DNA of 64,000 bases from Prolixibacteraceae bacterium (GTDB lineage: Bacteria; Bacteroidota; Bacteroidia; Bacteroidales; Prolixibacteraceae). The stretch lies in NCBI GenBank assembly GCA_003506435.1, contig DOAQ01000030.1:20111-84110 (forward strand). The letters are read 5' to 3'. The notes under the pieces are model-generated. The model made no database searches. It was not told the origin of the DNA and worked only from the letters and a program-made list of their open reading frames with translations. Below, piece after piece: positions 53,909 through 62,806 of this stretch. Position 1 is the first letter of the stretch. Every line of letters begins with the position of its first letter. Both the position numbers and the translations under genes were made by a program.

Positions 53909-53990
53909 GATGGGAAACATTCATTCTTAAAGGAGAAAAATAGTTGTCTGCCTGATTCCGGTTTATAGGTCATCTCTTCAAAAATAAAAA

Positions 53991-54022
53991 AAACCGCCTC
54001 CAATTTGAATTGAAAGCGGTTT
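53991..54022 (-). terminator. Rho-independent terminator for the leftward Gfo/Idh/MocA gene
   Basis: On the minus strand AAACCGC pairs with GCGGTTT and runs into a long T-rich tract (plus strand 53980-53990 is almost all A). It lies 43 bases past the stop of the gene at 54065. The loop itself contains a smaller dyad, CAATT/AATTG. Confidence 0.85.
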
Positions 54023-54064
54023 ATACTATTTTATACCAATGGTAATTGGTTTCTTGTTAAGAGT

Positions 54065-55399
54065 TTACGACTCCAGTAACCAGCCTTCGCGGTATTGGTA
54101 GTGTAATTTAGCGGCTGCGGCGCCGTCTGCGTCATCAACGAAAACTTCGTTAACCGGGTCCCATTTGATGGTACGTTTCAGGTCGCATGCGATATTCCCC
54201 AGGGTGCAAACAGTACATGAGCTGTGCCCGATTTCAACCGGGACAACCGGGTCTTTGCGTTCGCGTACCGATTCAATAAAGTTAACCTGGTGCGGTATTT
54301 TTGTTTCGTACGGAACATTTTCGTCGCCGCCTTCAGCAGTTTTCGGAGGAAACAATGAATCATCCGATGCTTTATAGTGGCCGCGCGATACTTCGATCCA
54401 CCCTTTGTCGCCGGTGAATTTTACGCCTTTGGTATTTTTTTCGTCGAACGGTTCTGACGTCAGTATCGCTCCGTTGGCATATTTGAACATCATGTATTCA
54501 GTTCCGTCTCCAATGGGTGAGATTTCAACCGGACCGTTACGGTCCATTCCAAGTCCCCATTGTGCAATATCGAACATGTGTGCGCCCCAGTCGGTTGTGA
54601 AGCCACCGCCCATTTCCTTATACCAGCGCCATGCGCCCCAGTCTTTTTCATGTTCAACCGGGTCAAGCGAGATAGGAGGGTTTAGTTGGTTGTTAAAATG
54701 AATATTGCCAGGCAGAGGTCCTAACCAAAGATCCCAGTTCAAATCTTCAGGAATTGTTTCTTCCGGGAGGTCGTATGGTTTTGGAGGCGCGCCTACGTAA
54801 GCATTCACTTTCTGAATGTTTCCGAGCATGCCGGTTTGTGCCATTTTAACGGCATGTTGAAAATTCGGGTCGGAACGTTGCTGGCTGCCGATTGCCAGTA
54901 TACGATTGTTTTCGCGAACAACGCGGCGCAATTCCTGACCTTCTTTAATGGTAAATGTCATCGGTTTTTCCAGGTAAACATCTTTGCCGGCTTTACAGGC
55001 AGCAATGGCAATCATGGCGTGTGCATGGTCCGGCACTGCGATAACCACTGCATCAATATCTTCGCGCTGAAGTATTTCCTGGTATTTTTCGTAGGTTTTT
55101 ACTTCTACCTCAACATTATTTTTTTTGTAAAACTCGTTTACGCGGTTTTCAAAACGCTGACGTTTGCGTCCGTATACATCGCAGCCTGCGAGTACGCGAA
55201 CCCCCGGAATCTGGATAAAACCATTCAGAAGGAACATCGACTGACGCCCCATTCCGATGAATCCCAGTCGGATCGGAGTTTCGGCAGCAGCATGTGTACA
55301 CGACGTAATTGACGGAAGGACGCTTAAACCCGCCAATCCAATAGCAGCGGTGCCCAGGAACCTTCTTCTGGATAGACCTTTCATTTCTTGGTTTTTCAT
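54065..55399 (-). CDS. Tat-exported Gfo/Idh/MocA-family oxidoreductase
   Basis: Protein of 444 residues from the ATG at 55397-55399; an in-frame GTG 45 bases upstream adds nothing useful. The N-terminus carries a twin-arginine signal, LSRRRFLGTAAIGLAGLS. The Rossmann NAD(P) domain starts RLGFIGMGRQSMFLLNGF and contains DVYLEKPMTF, with the family EKP lysine. The C-terminal alpha/beta domain has WRWYKEMGGGFTTDWGAHMFDIAQWG. Tat export suggests the cofactor is bound before export, as in GH109 glycosidases, which share this fold and use tightly held NAD. A GH109-like glycosidase or a periplasmic sugar oxidoreductase are the two options. It is monocistronic with its own terminator. Confidence 0.88.
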   Translation of the reverse strand: MKNQEMKGLSRRRFLGTAAIGLAGLSVLPSITSCTHAAAETPIRLGFIGMGRQSMFLLNGFIQIPGVRVLAGCDVYGRKRQRFENRVNEFYKKNNVEVEVKTYEKYQEILQREDIDAVVIAVPDHAHAMIAIAACKAGKDVYLEKPMTFTIKEGQELRRVVRENNRILAIGSQQRSDPNFQHAVKMAQTGMLGNIQKVNAYVGAPPKPYDLPEETIPEDLNWDLWLGPLPGNIHFNNQLNPPISLDPVEHEKDWGAWRWYKEMGGGFTTDWGAHMFDIAQWGLGMDRNGPVEISPIGDGTEYMMFKYANGAILTSEPFDEKNTKGVKFTGDKGWIEVSRGHYKASDDSLFPPKTAEGGDENVPYETKIPHQVNFIESVRERKDPVVPVEIGHSSCTVCTLGNIACDLKRTIKWDPVNEVFVDDADGAAAAKLHYQYREGWLLES

Positions 55400-55812
55400 T
55401 GTGAAATAATTTTTCAGTTTAATGTGGTTGAAACTATTGACCACAAATATAAAAGAAATTAGCTGTAAAAACTTTCAATCCGGAGTTTATATGTCAGGAT
55501 AATCTGCATATTCTATACGAAATTTATGGTTTTCACTTTCAAATGGAAGTAGGCTTTTCTGTAAATAGAAGTTTCCTGTTTCAATTGAATGGCATCTTTG
55601 TTTTTTGCATCAGTTTATTCATAAATAGATTAAAATGATTTTAAATTACGGGTACCAGAATCAGGTGTGAGATTATTTGAAAAATTAAGTTGATTGTTTT
55701 AAATCTTGACAGCACAAGATTTTCAGCTAGACTTTTTGTCCTGTTTCTTTCAACAGACAGGTAAAATTGGATTTTGTGTTCCTGGCGGTTTCCTGCACCT
55801 CGTTTGTAATTC
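55400..55812. other. Divergent intergenic region, Gfo/Idh/MocA to etfB
   Basis: AT-rich region between the start at 55399 and the etf promoter. I see no RNA gene, repeat or convincing coding frame. A minus-strand open frame at 55641-55967 is low-complexity and overlaps the promoter, so it is not annotated. Confidence 0.5.
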
Positions 55813-55843
55813 TTGATTTCTTTGGGTCGTTTGTCTATATTTG
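55813..55843 (+). promoter_or_regulatory. Bacteroidota-type promoter for etfBA-acd
   Basis: TTG at 55813-55815, a 20-base spacer and TATATTTG at 55836-55843 fit the TTG-N17-23-TAnnTTTG consensus. Transcription would start near 55850, giving a leader of about 130 bases. The leader contains a 15-codon ORF (MKKLMNKAFQKTRKK from 55889), probably fortuitous. Confidence 0.65.
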
Positions 55844-55978
55844 CTGCCTTGTTTTGGTTGGGGGGATAGTTTTTATTGGTTTTTGAGTATGAAAAAACTG
55901 ATGAACAAAGCCTTTCAGAAGACAAGAAAAAAATAAAAAACGACTGGCGAATAAAAAATTTGATCAAATTAATAACAG

Positions 55979-56854
55979 ATGAAAGGTTATAAAATTATCG
56001 TTTTGGCCAAGCAGGTTCCTGATACCAGGAATGTTGGCAAAGATGCGATGAAAGCCGACGGTACAGTGAACCGTGCTGCCTTGCCTGCAATCTTCAATCC
56101 TGAAGATTTGAATGCACTGGAACAGGCTTTGCGTATTAAAGACAGTTTCCCGGGAACGACCATTACCATTTTAACGATGGGACCGGGCCGTGCTGCTGAA
56201 ATCATCCGCGAAGGGATGTTCCGTGGCGCTGATGATGGTATTTTACTTACCGACCGGGCATTTGCGGGTTCCGACACGCTGGCTACTTCCTATGCGCTTG
56301 GTCAGGCGTTGAAAAAAATCAAGGATTTCGATATAATCATTGCCGGTCGTCAGGCTATTGACGGCGACACTGCCCAGGTAGGCCCGCAGGTAGCTGAAAA
56401 ACTCGGTTTGCCACAGGTTACTTATGTGGAAGAAGTAAAAGAAATCACCGGCAAGAAGATCATCATGAAACGCCGCCTCGAACGGGGTGTTGAAATAGTA
56501 AGTTGCCCGCTTCCGCTGGTAATTACAGTGAATAGCTCGGCTCCCGATTGCCGCGCCCGCAATGCCAAATTGCTGATGAAATACAAACACGCCAAAACAG
56601 TGACTGAGCTTCAGAATTCGAATGAAGATTACATGCACCTGTATAACGACCGCCCCTATCTGAATATTCAGGAATGGACGGTTAGCGACATTGAGTCGAA
56701 CCCTGAAGAACTGGGGCTTTCCGGTTCGCCAACCAAAGTAAAAACGGTTGAAAACGTTGTCCTTCAGGCAAAAGAAGCAAAAATAATTACTTCGGCTGAT
56801 AACGACATCGACCAACTGATGCGGGAGTTAATTGAAAGTCATACCATTGGTTAA
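55979..56854 (+). CDS. etfB: Electron transfer flavoprotein, beta subunit
   Basis: Cytoplasmic subunit of 291 residues that with EtfA carries electrons between the acyl-CoA dehydrogenase encoded next door and another partner. Landmarks are IVLAKQVPDTRNVGKDAMKA, FNPEDLNALEQALRIKD, TDRAFAGSDTLATSYALGQA and GRQAIDGDTAQVGPQVAEKL. The last two match the anaerobic clostridial-type EtfB, which includes electron-bifurcating members, better than the mitochondrial type (GKQAIDDD). A longer than usual stretch near 205-255 (NEDYMHLYNDRPYLNIQEW) is typical of Bacteroidota copies. It is followed by etfA after 17 bases. Confidence 0.95.
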   Translation: MKGYKIIVLAKQVPDTRNVGKDAMKADGTVNRAALPAIFNPEDLNALEQALRIKDSFPGTTITILTMGPGRAAEIIREGMFRGADDGILLTDRAFAGSDTLATSYALGQALKKIKDFDIIIAGRQAIDGDTAQVGPQVAEKLGLPQVTYVEEVKEITGKKIIMKRRLERGVEIVSCPLPLVITVNSSAPDCRARNAKLLMKYKHAKTVTELQNSNEDYMHLYNDRPYLNIQEWTVSDIESNPEELGLSGSPTKVKTVENVVLQAKEAKIITSADNDIDQLMRELIESHTIG

Positions 56855-56871
56855 TTTTAACACGAAAGTTT

Positions 56872-57891
56872 ATGGACAGCGTATTTGTATATTGCGAAAT
56901 AGAAGACGGTCAGGTTGCTGAAGTTAGCCAGGAGTTGCTGACAAAAGGAAAAACTTTGGCCACTGAATTGAATTGTAATTTGGAAGCGATTGCCATCGGC
57001 AGCCAGTTGGATGGGATCGAGAAAGATATTTTCCCATACGGGGTCGATGTATTATATGTTGCTGATGATGCCCGGTTAGCGCCATACAGCACCTTACCTC
57101 ATACTGCAATTATTGTAAAACTATTTCACGAACAAAAGCCGCAGATTGCACTGATGGGAGCTTCTTCCATTGGCCGTGACCTGGGACCGCGCGTTTCCTC
57201 CGCTTTGCACAGCGGATTGACTGCCGACTGCACCAGTTTGGTGATCGGCGGACACGAAGACAAAAAGCAGGGCAAAGTTTACGAAAATCTGTTGTACCAG
57301 ATTCGCCCGGCATTTGGAGGTAACATCATTGCAACCATTATCAATCCCGATTGTCGCCCGCAAATGGCAACTGTTCGCGAAGGGGTGATGAAGAAAGAAA
57401 TTCTTGATCCGAAATACAAAGGCAAAGTGGTGAAGCTCGACGTTTCAAAATACGTTTCGGATACCGACTTTGTTGTTGAGATCATCGAACGCCATATAGA
57501 AAAAAGCAAGGTGAACATCAAAGGTGCGCCGATCATTGTTTCCGGTGGTTACGGAATGGGATCAAAAGAAAACTTCAAATTGTTGTACGATCTGGCTGAA
57601 GTTCTGGGTGGCGAAGTAGGAGCTTCGCGTGCTGCGGTGGATGCCGGTTACGTTGAACACGAACGTCAGATTGGACAGACCGGAGTTACTGTTCGTCCGA
57701 AGCTGTACATTGCATGTGGTATTTCGGGGCAAATCCAGCACCGTGCAGGGATGGAAGAATCAGCCCAGATTATAGCCATTAATACCGATCCCGAAGCGCC
57801 AATCAATTCGATTGCCGATTATGTGATCAATGGCGATGTTTCTGAAATCATTCCGAAAATGATCAAGTATTATAAAAAGAATACTAAATAA
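56872..57891 (+). CDS. etfA: Electron transfer flavoprotein, alpha subunit
   Basis: Cytoplasmic subunit of 339 residues. The N-terminal domain (about 1-185) pairs with EtfB and contains GASSIGRDLGPRVSSALHSGLTADCT. The C-terminal FAD-binding domain (about 210-339) has GGEVGASRAAVDAGYV, RQIGQTGVTVRPKLYIACGI, SGQIQHRAGM and IIAINTDPEAPINSIADYVI, all classic. There is no extra ferredoxin domain. It lies between etfB (17 bases) and the dehydrogenase gene (6 bases), so the three are one operon. Confidence 0.96.
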   Translation: MDSVFVYCEIEDGQVAEVSQELLTKGKTLATELNCNLEAIAIGSQLDGIEKDIFPYGVDVLYVADDARLAPYSTLPHTAIIVKLFHEQKPQIALMGASSIGRDLGPRVSSALHSGLTADCTSLVIGGHEDKKQGKVYENLLYQIRPAFGGNIIATIINPDCRPQMATVREGVMKKEILDPKYKGKVVKLDVSKYVSDTDFVVEIIERHIEKSKVNIKGAPIIVSGGYGMGSKENFKLLYDLAEVLGGEVGASRAAVDAGYVEHERQIGQTGVTVRPKLYIACGISGQIQHRAGMEESAQIIAINTDPEAPINSIADYVINGDVSEIIPKMIKYYKKNTK

Positions 57892-57897
57892 TAAACT

Positions 57898-59610
57898 ATG
57901 GCTAATTTTTATAACGATAATAAAGAGCTGAGATTCCATCTTCAACATCCATTGATGGAGAAGATCGTTCGTTTGAAGGAAAGGAATTTCACGGAAAAAG
58001 AAAAATTTGATTATGCCCCGATGGACTACGAAGATGCTTTCGACAGTTTCGACAAAGTGTTGGAAGTAGTGGGCGAAATTTGCGGCGATATTGTTGCCCC
58101 GAATGCTGAAAGTATTGATGCAGAAGGGCCTCATGTGGTTGACGGGCATGTTATTTATGCACGCGGAACACAGGAAAATATTGAAGCATTGAACAAAGCC
58201 GGTTTGATGGGAATGTCGTTGCCACGTACTTACGGTGGCTTGAATTTTCCGATTGTACCGTATATTATGGCTGCCGACATTGTTTCGCGCGCCGATGCAG
58301 GTTTTGTGAATATCTGGGGACTTCAGGATTGCGCTGAAACCATCAATGAATTTGCTTCCGAAGAACAAAAAGCAAAATATCTTCCTCGTGTTTGCAACGA
58401 TGGCGACACCATGGCGATGGACCTTACCGAACCGGATGCCGGCTCCGATTTGCAGGCAGTTCAGTTAAAAGCTACCTGGGACGAGAAGAAACAAACATGG
58501 CTGCTGAATGGTGTGAAACGTTTTATCACCAACGGCGACGGGCATATTTCGCTGGTGCTTGCCCGTTCGGAGGCAGGTACAAAAGATGGGCGCGGGCTTT
58601 CCATGTTTATTTACGACAAAAAAAACGGAGGCGTAACAGTTCGTCGTATCGAGCATAAAATGGGCATCATTGGCTCGCCAACCTGCGAGTTGGTGTTTAA
58701 AGATGCTCCGGGTGAATTGGTCGGCGACCGTAAAATGGGGCTCATCAAATATGTTATGGCGTTGATGAACGGCGCCCGTCTGGGAATTGCAGCCCAGTCA
58801 GTAGGCGTTTGCGAGGCTGCTTATCGTGAAGGATTGCAATATGCGAAAGAACGTATGCAGTTCGGAAAAGCAATTATCCGCTTCCCCGCCGTTTATGAAA
58901 TGCTGGCAACCATGAAGGCCAAACTGGATGCTTCACGTACCCTGTTGTATGAAACGGCCCGTTTTGTTGATATGTACAAAACATACATGCACATTTCCGA
59001 AGAACGCAAACTGGAGAAAGAAGAGCGTGATGAAATGAAACAGTACCAGAAACTGGCTGATATTTTCACTCCGCTGGTGAAAGGAATGGCCAGTGAGTAC
59101 AGCAATCAGTTGGCTTACGACGCAATCCAGATTCACGGTGGTTCAGGTTTTATGAAAGATTATCCGGTTGAACGTATTTACCGCGATGCACGCATTACTT
59201 CTATTTATGAAGGAACTACCCAGTTACAGGTGGTGGCTGCCATCCGCGGTGTGACTACCGGCGCTTATCTGGCTCAAATTCGCGAGTACGAAGCTGAAAA
59301 AGTTGCTCCGGAACTTGAATACATGCACCGCTCTTTAATTATACTGACCGACGATTACGAACAGGCTGTGAAAAAAGTGACTGCAAGTAATGATAACGAG
59401 TTTGTCGATTTCCATGCACGTCGTTTGGTTGAAATGGCTGGTCACATCATCATGAGTTACCTGCTGTTGCTCGACACTAATCGCGACCGTATGTTCCTGA
59501 AATCGGCCAAAAACTACATTGCCTTTGGCAAGGCACAGGTAAAAGCACATGCCGAATTCATCCGTTCATCGGAATTGAATGATTTGGGAATGTATAAGTA
59601 CGAAATGTAG
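57898..59610 (+). CDS. Acyl-CoA dehydrogenase
   Basis: FAD enzyme of 570 residues that makes the alpha-beta double bond of an acyl-CoA, passing electrons to the ETF encoded just upstream. Landmarks are AMDLTEPDAGSDLQAVQ, WLLNGVKRFITNGD, RIEHKMGIIGSPTCELVF, YAKERMQFGKAI, IQIHGGSGFMKDYPVERIYRDARI and SIYEGTTQLQ with the catalytic glutamate E438. It is longer than the usual 380 residues because of an insertion near 365-390 and a C-terminal extension of about 125 residues (YEAEKVAPELEYMHRSL onwards), as in the long Bacteroidota type. Chain-length preference cannot be read. A terminator follows at 59666. Confidence 0.95.
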   Translation: MANFYNDNKELRFHLQHPLMEKIVRLKERNFTEKEKFDYAPMDYEDAFDSFDKVLEVVGEICGDIVAPNAESIDAEGPHVVDGHVIYARGTQENIEALNKAGLMGMSLPRTYGGLNFPIVPYIMAADIVSRADAGFVNIWGLQDCAETINEFASEEQKAKYLPRVCNDGDTMAMDLTEPDAGSDLQAVQLKATWDEKKQTWLLNGVKRFITNGDGHISLVLARSEAGTKDGRGLSMFIYDKKNGGVTVRRIEHKMGIIGSPTCELVFKDAPGELVGDRKMGLIKYVMALMNGARLGIAAQSVGVCEAAYREGLQYAKERMQFGKAIIRFPAVYEMLATMKAKLDASRTLLYETARFVDMYKTYMHISEERKLEKEERDEMKQYQKLADIFTPLVKGMASEYSNQLAYDAIQIHGGSGFMKDYPVERIYRDARITSIYEGTTQLQVVAAIRGVTTGAYLAQIREYEAEKVAPELEYMHRSLIILTDDYEQAVKKVTASNDNEFVDFHARRLVEMAGHIIMSYLLLLDTNRDRMFLKSAKNYIAFGKAQVKAHAEFIRSSELNDLGMYKYEM

Positions 59611-59665
59611 TACTAAAATTTGCTGAGTGAAAGGTCATAATAAGTAAATAGATGGCTTATAAAAT

Positions 59666-59697
59666 AAAAAAGGTGAACCAATTAGTTCACCTTTTTT
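59666..59697. terminator. Strong, probably bidirectional terminator
   Basis: AAAAAAGGTGAAC and GTTCACCTTTTTT pair perfectly around a 6-base loop. The A-run and T-run flank the stem on both strands, so it can serve both the etfBA-acd operon and the convergent gene ending at 59763. Confidence 0.92.
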
Positions 59698-59762
59698 ATT
59701 TTGATTTTCAACGATTTATTTCCAAATATCTATTTTGGGGATGTCAATTCGACAAGAAGAAT

Positions 59763-61046
59763 TTATTTTGATACGCGAAGTTCAACATGAGGATGCTCAT
59801 CATATACAATGGTTGCAATATCCCCGTCATTTAAGATGGAAAGTCTTGCTGCCTCAACCACAAGCTCATTAATATAGCTGTTGGCTGGCGTGGCAATGAT
59901 CCCTTTGGCATCTGTCTTTTTTATAATCTCCTGTCGTTTCTTCAGCGATTCGGCATCTGCCATTTTTTGCACTTCAGTCTCTATTGCATGAGCCATATTA
60001 ATAATGGCTGCTACTGATTCAAATCCATAGCCCACCGGTTTAAACCCTTCTCCTTCCCATGGGACCAACTGATAAAAATCAGGACTCACATAATTAAAGT
60101 GTGAACCGGCACAGCCAATGCCATCAAGATAACAATGTTCCACACCTCTGAACTGGTCATTATGTTTTAACATTCCTGATTTGTTGGACCCTTCAAAAAA
60201 CATCTGAAGATTTTGTTCATTGCTGCCAGCTCCCTCGTCCGGATACCCCAAACCGTCGATCACTGATAAGAGGGCATTGTTTTCATAACGTACCCTTCCG
60301 TTTGCCCATATATAACCTTCATTTCCGTTGGGAAATTTTCCTTTAATGCCCGATACGGATACTTCGACAGGTTTTAATCCGGTTATAAAATAAACAAGGT
60401 CAACATAATGGCAACCGACGTACACAAAAGGATCTGTTTTATCGCAGGTAAACCAATTCTGGAAATTAGAGAAACGGTAAAAATACGGCTCAATCATTTT
60501 TGCTTCACCCATTACAAATTCTCCATAATGATTCAATTCGTAATGGTTTTTAGCCATCAGCGCTCTGCGATCAAACCGTTTGTGATATTCGATGCCTACA
60601 AATAAACCCTTCTCATGCGCAATTTTTTCGATTTCCAGAGATTGCTCATATTTAAGCACCAATGGTTTTACACATAAAACATGCTGATTATTTTTTAATG
60701 CTTCCATTATAACAGAGTAATGAAGCTGATCGGGCATAGCTACTACAACAACTTGCCTGGGTTTCATTTGTGCGATAACTTCCCTGAACAGATCGGGATA
60801 ATTATTTCCTTCCGGTTCATCGATTGACGGGTAGGCAATAAAATCCTGACCAGGAAATGATTGCATGATTTCTTTGCTGTTTTTCAACTGCCGTAAAGGA
60901 GCAGAGTTGAGAGAACAAATATTTATAGTTCCGACGATTCCTGTTCTTTGCAAATGATAGATCGAAGGAAGGAGTAAATCGTAGGTGATCATTCCACCAC
61001 CAACAATTGTTACATCCAATTTGATTGCTGAATTTTGATGAGTCAT
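59763..61046 (-). CDS. Gfo/Idh/MocA-family oxidoreductase, cytoplasmic
   Basis: NAD(P)-dependent sugar or inositol dehydrogenase-like protein of 427 residues without a signal. The Rossmann domain starts LDVTIVGGGMITYDLLLPSI, with NNQHVLCVKPLVLKYEQSLE where the usual EKP is VKP, the lysine being kept. The C-terminal substrate domain includes GIEYHKRFDRRALMAKN, YVGCHYVDLVYFITGLKPVE and WEGEGFKPVGYGFESVAAII. It lies 6 bases after the aminotransferase gene and is surely co-transcribed with it. The pair suggests keto-sugar/amino-sugar or inositol-amine interconversion; the substrate is not known. Confidence 0.9.
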   Translation of the reverse strand: MTHQNSAIKLDVTIVGGGMITYDLLLPSIYHLQRTGIVGTINICSLNSAPLRQLKNSKEIMQSFPGQDFIAYPSIDEPEGNNYPDLFREVIAQMKPRQVVVVAMPDQLHYSVIMEALKNNQHVLCVKPLVLKYEQSLEIEKIAHEKGLFVGIEYHKRFDRRALMAKNHYELNHYGEFVMGEAKMIEPYFYRFSNFQNWFTCDKTDPFVYVGCHYVDLVYFITGLKPVEVSVSGIKGKFPNGNEGYIWANGRVRYENNALLSVIDGLGYPDEGAGSNEQNLQMFFEGSNKSGMLKHNDQFRGVEHCYLDGIGCAGSHFNYVSPDFYQLVPWEGEGFKPVGYGFESVAAIINMAHAIETEVQKMADAESLKKRQEIIKKTDAKGIIATPANSYINELVVEAARLSILNDGDIATIVYDEHPHVELRVSK

Positions 61047-61052
61047 AATTTA

Positions 61053-62420
61053 TTATCCTAATATTTCGTCACAGGCTTCTTCCAATACCTGGAGGCCTTC
61101 AATTAATGCTTCTTTTGATATGATGAGGGGGGGGGCTATTTTGATACATTCACCGGCAACTCCAACGGGGGCAAACATCAATAACCCTTTTTGGAAACAT
61201 CTCTCATTTATTTTCTGTGCCATTTCCGGGTCAGGTATTTTCGTCCCTTTTTTAACGACCTGTATACCGCCAACCAGTCCTCTGCCTTGAACACATCCCA
61301 GAATATCGGGATATTTTTCACGGATCTTCTTTAACCCGGGAATTAATATTTCTCCCATTTCTCTCGACCGTTCTACCAGTTTTTCTTTTTGAATGATTTT
61401 CAGGCTTTCAATGGCTGCAACTACAGGCAGGGGACTTGCCGAATGCGTGGAAGTCATAGAGCCTGGCGCGTAAAGGCCCATAATATCTTTCCGTCCGATA
61501 ACCGCCGAAATTGGTAAAGAAGAAGAAATGCCTTTTCCACAGGCAATTAAATCAGGTTTTACACCATAATGTTCAAATGAAAACATCTTACCCGATCTTC
61601 CGAAACCAGCCTGAACCTCATCGAAAATACACACGATATCATGTTCACGACAGAATGCTTCCAGTTTTTTTGCATATTCATCAGGGAAAAAATCGGGACC
61701 AACCCCTTGGAATGATTCCGTTATTACTCCTGCAATTTGCTCTGGTTTTACGCCTAAATCATTCAGGCTTTTCAGAAAGAGTTCGAAAGAAGTATCCTCA
61801 TTTTTAAAGCCATCAGGGAAAGGAACCTGAACAAAAGTCTGTCCTTCACCAACAAGCCACGCCTTCTGTTTGTCCATACCTCCGGCTAACTGCGAGGCCA
61901 TTGTCCTTCCGTGGAAAGCATTTTTGAAGGAGACGATGTATCTCTTTTGAGGTCCGTATTTTTGTATAGCATAGGTTTTTGCAAGTTTGATGCAGTTTTC
62001 AGTAGCTTCACTTCCGGTCGAAAGAATAAATACATTGTAGTTCATCGGATCTGGTGAAATTGCCTGTAACATTTGAGTTAGTTCGGCCCTTTTCTCATGA
62101 ACAAAAACATACGTAGCTAATAACTTTTGATCTATCACTTTTCTAAGTCCCTCAATAATCTCCTTTCGTCCGTGCCCTGCATTGGTAATCAGCACTCCGG
62201 ATGACCAGTCAAGCCACATATTTCCCCAACGGTCATGCACTTGAAAGCCTTCAGCTTTATCCCAAACTACAGGAGGCTGCCCCATCATGGAAACAGGTTC
62301 GGACATTGAAAGTGATTCAAAAATGTCAAGTGACTCCGGAACCGGAAGTTTAGTTTTAATTGTTCTGTACTTTGTATTCACTTTCGGAACATCCACCGGT
62401 ATCAAACTATATTTTGCCAT
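61053..62420 (-). CDS. Class III (omega) PLP-dependent aminotransferase
   Basis: Cytoplasmic aminotransferase of 455 residues of the GabT/ornithine-type fold class. Landmarks are STGSEATENCIKLAK (134 on), NAFHGRT (167-173), IFDEVQAGFGRSG with D267 binding the PLP ring nitrogen, and ACGKGISSSLPISAVIGRK with the PLP lysine K296. It transfers an amino group between an omega-amino or amino-sugar donor and a keto acid. It is the first gene of a two-gene leftward operon with the Gfo/Idh/MocA protein and is divergent from a LacI regulator. A 4-aminobutyrate or acetylornithine role is possible but the partner genes do not support it. Confidence 0.92.
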   Translation of the reverse strand: MAKYSLIPVDVPKVNTKYRTIKTKLPVPESLDIFESLSMSEPVSMMGQPPVVWDKAEGFQVHDRWGNMWLDWSSGVLITNAGHGRKEIIEGLRKVIDQKLLATYVFVHEKRAELTQMLQAISPDPMNYNVFILSTGSEATENCIKLAKTYAIQKYGPQKRYIVSFKNAFHGRTMASQLAGGMDKQKAWLVGEGQTFVQVPFPDGFKNEDTSFELFLKSLNDLGVKPEQIAGVITESFQGVGPDFFPDEYAKKLEAFCREHDIVCIFDEVQAGFGRSGKMFSFEHYGVKPDLIACGKGISSSLPISAVIGRKDIMGLYAPGSMTSTHSASPLPVVAAIESLKIIQKEKLVERSREMGEILIPGLKKIREKYPDILGCVQGRGLVGGIQVVKKGTKIPDPEMAQKINERCFQKGLLMFAPVGVAGECIKIAPPLIISKEALIEGLQVLEEACDEILG

Positions 62421-62496
62421 TTTAAAAATTAAGATTAGTTACTAAAATTGATACTAAATACGATGCAATATTACATATTTTGAGAATAAAAATCAA

Positions 62497-62514
62497 GTGT
62501 GTGTGCGCACACAT
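62497..62514. promoter_or_regulatory. 18-bp palindromic operator, copy 1
   Basis: GTGTGTGTGCGCACACAT, preceded by AATCAA. With the second copy at 62611 it gives the consensus RTGTGTGTRCSCACACAT; over 24 bases including the flank the two agree at 21. It lies about 77 bases before the aminotransferase start. Likely target of the divergent LacI regulator. Confidence 0.75.
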
Positions 62515-62610
62515 ATATTTAATTGAAAACAGGATGTTCGGATATGATAGTTTCTATAAAGCGCAGGTTATTAGTATATATTACATTCTTGTGTGTAAAG
62601 AAAAAATCAA

Positions 62611-62628
62611 ATGTGTGTACCCACACAT
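62611..62628. promoter_or_regulatory. 18-bp palindromic operator, copy 2
   Basis: ATGTGTGTACCCACACAT, also preceded by AATCAA, 114 bases from copy 1 centre to centre. A half-site ATGTGTG follows at 62647. It lies just before the putative promoter of the LacI gene, as expected for autorepression with looping between the two sites. Confidence 0.75.
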
Positions 62629-62659
62629 GCAGGAGTGTTTTATAACATGTGTGTATGTA

Positions 62660-62688
62660 TTGCATTGTTTATAAGTGTTTTAAATTTG
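62660..62688 (+). promoter_or_regulatory. Promoter for the LacI gene
   Basis: TTG at 62660-62662, an 18-base spacer and TAAATTTG at 62681-62688 match the Bacteroidota consensus TTG-N17-23-TAnnTTTG. The leader to the TTG start at 62807 would be about 110 bases. No other gene is seen in 62421-62806. Confidence 0.55.
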
Positions 62689-62806
62689 CAAAACAGGATG
62701 AGCTTATTTTGTGGAGTTCAGTTTTAAAAACTATTCTCAAACATCTTTTATTTGCAAATGAAAAACATTTGGATAGTTTTGCATTGAAAATGCTTTATCT
62801 ATTGTT

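Noticed and set aside
55641..55967. Minus-strand 108-residue open frame
   Set aside because: Low-complexity, Lys/Asn/Phe-rich sequence with no domain look; it overlaps the etf promoter on the other strand.
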